Assembly: GCA_934553185.1 (NCBI GenBank)
Contig: CAKTFF010000180.1
Coordinates: 1 to 5,386, forward strand
Length of the DNA: 5,386 bases
Direction of reading: 5' to 3'
Source of the DNA: an uncultured Devosia sp.
GTDB taxonomy: Bacteria; Pseudomonadota; Alphaproteobacteria; Rhizobiales; Devosiaceae
Shown here: piece after piece, positions 4,581 to 5,386 of the stretch
How the letters are laid out: each line of letters opens with the position of its first letter
How positions within the stretch are numbered: the first letter of the stretch is position 1
Notes under the pieces: generated by a model
Seen by the model: the letters and a program-made list of their open reading frames with translations, nothing else
The model's database searches: none
Told to the model about the DNA's origin: nothing
Program-made: the position numbers and the translations under genes

Positions 4581-5386
4581 TCAGGCGGCCGCGTCAGCTT
4601 CCCCTGCACTGCCGGGCAGCAGCACGATGCCATCCTCGTTGGCATCCACCAGGACACGCGAGCCATCCGTAACCCGGCCGCCCAGGATTTCCTCGGCCAG
4701 TTCGTCCTGCACCGTGCGCTGGATCACGCGCTTGAGCGGACGGGCACCATAGGCGGGATCGTATCCCTCATTGGCCAGCCACTCGCGGGCGCGCGGCGTC
4801 AGGTCGAGCGTGATGTCGCGATCCTTGAGCAGGCCCAACAAACGTCCGAACTGGATGTCGACAATCGAGCCCATATGTTCGCGGCCCAGGCGGTGGAACA
4901 GGAGGATCTCGTCGATCCGGTTCAAAAATTCCGGCCGGAAGGCTCCCTTGACCATATCGAGCACCTTGCCGCGCACCAGCTCTACCGACTCGCCGTCCTT
5001 GAGGTCGACCAGGTATTCCGCACCCAGATTGGAGGTGAGGATGATCACCGCATTGCGGAAATCGACCGTCCTACCCTGCCCGTCCGTCAAGCGCCCGTCA
5101 TCGAGCACCTGAAGGAGGATGTTGAACACATCGGGATGCGCCTTTTCGATCTCGTCGAACAAAACGACCTGATAGGGCCGGCGCCGCACCGCTTCGGTGA
5201 GGACCCCGCCTTCGTCATAGCCGACATAGCCGGGAGGGGCACCGATCAGCCGGGCGACCGAGTGCTTTTCCATGAACTCGCTCATGTCGAGCCGCACCAT
5301 GGCGGTCTCGTCATCGAACAGGAACTGGGCGAGCGCCTTGGTCAGCTCGGTCTTGCCGACGCCGGTTGGCCCCAGGAACATGAACG
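4581..5386 (-). CDS. clpB: ATP-dependent chaperone ClpB, C-terminal part (5' end beyond window)
   Basis: This is the last 268 or so codons of ClpB, the hexameric AAA+ disaggregase that pulls proteins out of aggregates with DnaK in the cytoplasm. The fragment covers the second nucleotide-binding domain and C-terminal subdomain. Counting from the Met at 5381, Walker A GPTGVGKT is at 4-11, the pore loop GYVGYDEGG at 51-59, Walker B VVLFDE at 72-77, sensor 1 TSN at 116-118, the arginine-finger segment [11 protein letters not shown] at 148-158, and sensor 2 GARPLKR at 212-218. All key residues are present. It is ClpB rather than ClpA because there is no ClpP-docking IGF/IGL-type loop in this fragment. 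The Met at 5381 is internal: upstream bases encode Phe and a codon ending in CG, matching the family's GSF-FLGPTG context. Full family length is about 860 residues, so roughly 600 are off-window, as is any heat-shock promoter. It ends in an Ala-rich tail with a TGA stop. Confidence 0.96.
   Translation of the reverse strand, partial: FMFLGPTGVGKTELTKALAQFLFDDETAMVRLDMSEFMEKHSVARLIGAPPGYVGYDEGGVLTEAVRRRPYQVVLFDEIEKAHPDVFNILLQVLDDGRLTDGQGRTVDFRNAVIILTSNLGAEYLVDLKDGESVELVRGKVLDMVKGAFRPEFLNRIDEILLFHRLGREHMGSIVDIQFGRLLGLLKDRDITLDLTPRAREWLANEGYDPAYGARPLKRVIQRTVQDELAEEILGGRVTDGSRVLVDANEDGIVLLPGSAGEADAAA

Noticed and set aside
1..5386. Window length of 5386 equals the length of the phiX174 genome.
   Set aside because: The gene content is chromosomal alphaproteobacterial (M23 peptidase, MFS, VOC, ClpB) and none of it resembles phage genes; the length is a coincidence.

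Overview
The window reads as ordinary chromosome of an alphaproteobacterium, most likely a Hyphomicrobiales (Rhizobiales) member of the Devosia type. The reasons are the G+C-rich, GC3-biased coding, the membrane-anchored M23 peptidase with two LysM-like regions that is typical of this order, and the protein styles of the transporter and ClpB. The genus is an impression from protein style, not a measurement. I see no mobile element, CRISPR array, tRNA or complete rRNA gene.

Layout. Positions 1-604 hold no convincing gene but are rich in signals. On the minus strand there are two well-formed sigma-70-type promoters in tandem, TTTACA-17-TATAAC (240 to 212) and TTGACA-17-TAGAAC (95 to 67). Both run into the same GC-rich start region and point out of the left edge. 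Between them is a terminator-like hairpin followed by a T-run. This looks like the regulatory front of a strongly expressed stable-RNA operon, perhaps rRNA, but the transcribed gene lies outside the window. Positions 264-604 separate these promoters from the rightward peptidase gene and contain its probable promoter and leader.

From 605 to 2581 (+) lies a 658-residue membrane-anchored, periplasmic zinc metallopeptidase of family M23, a probable peptidoglycan endopeptidase. It converges on, and overlaps by 4 nt, a leftward two-gene unit. That unit is a VOC-fold protein (4420 to 4082) followed after 31 nt by a 14-helix MFS drug-efflux-type transporter (4050 to 2578), both probably expressed from a TTGCCA-17-TAGAAC promoter at 4473 to 4445. 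To the right, and also leftward, is the 3' third of clpB (5386 to 4581), which encodes the second AAA+ domain of the disaggregase.

How the genes relate: the peptidase remodels the cell wall, ClpB rescues aggregated proteins, and the VOC-MFS pair may be a small detoxification or efflux unit. Nothing joins the three into one pathway. I found no clearly new multi-gene system. The most interesting material is regulatory: the promoter-terminator-promoter arrangement at 60-240, and the inverted repeats inside or over promoter elements.
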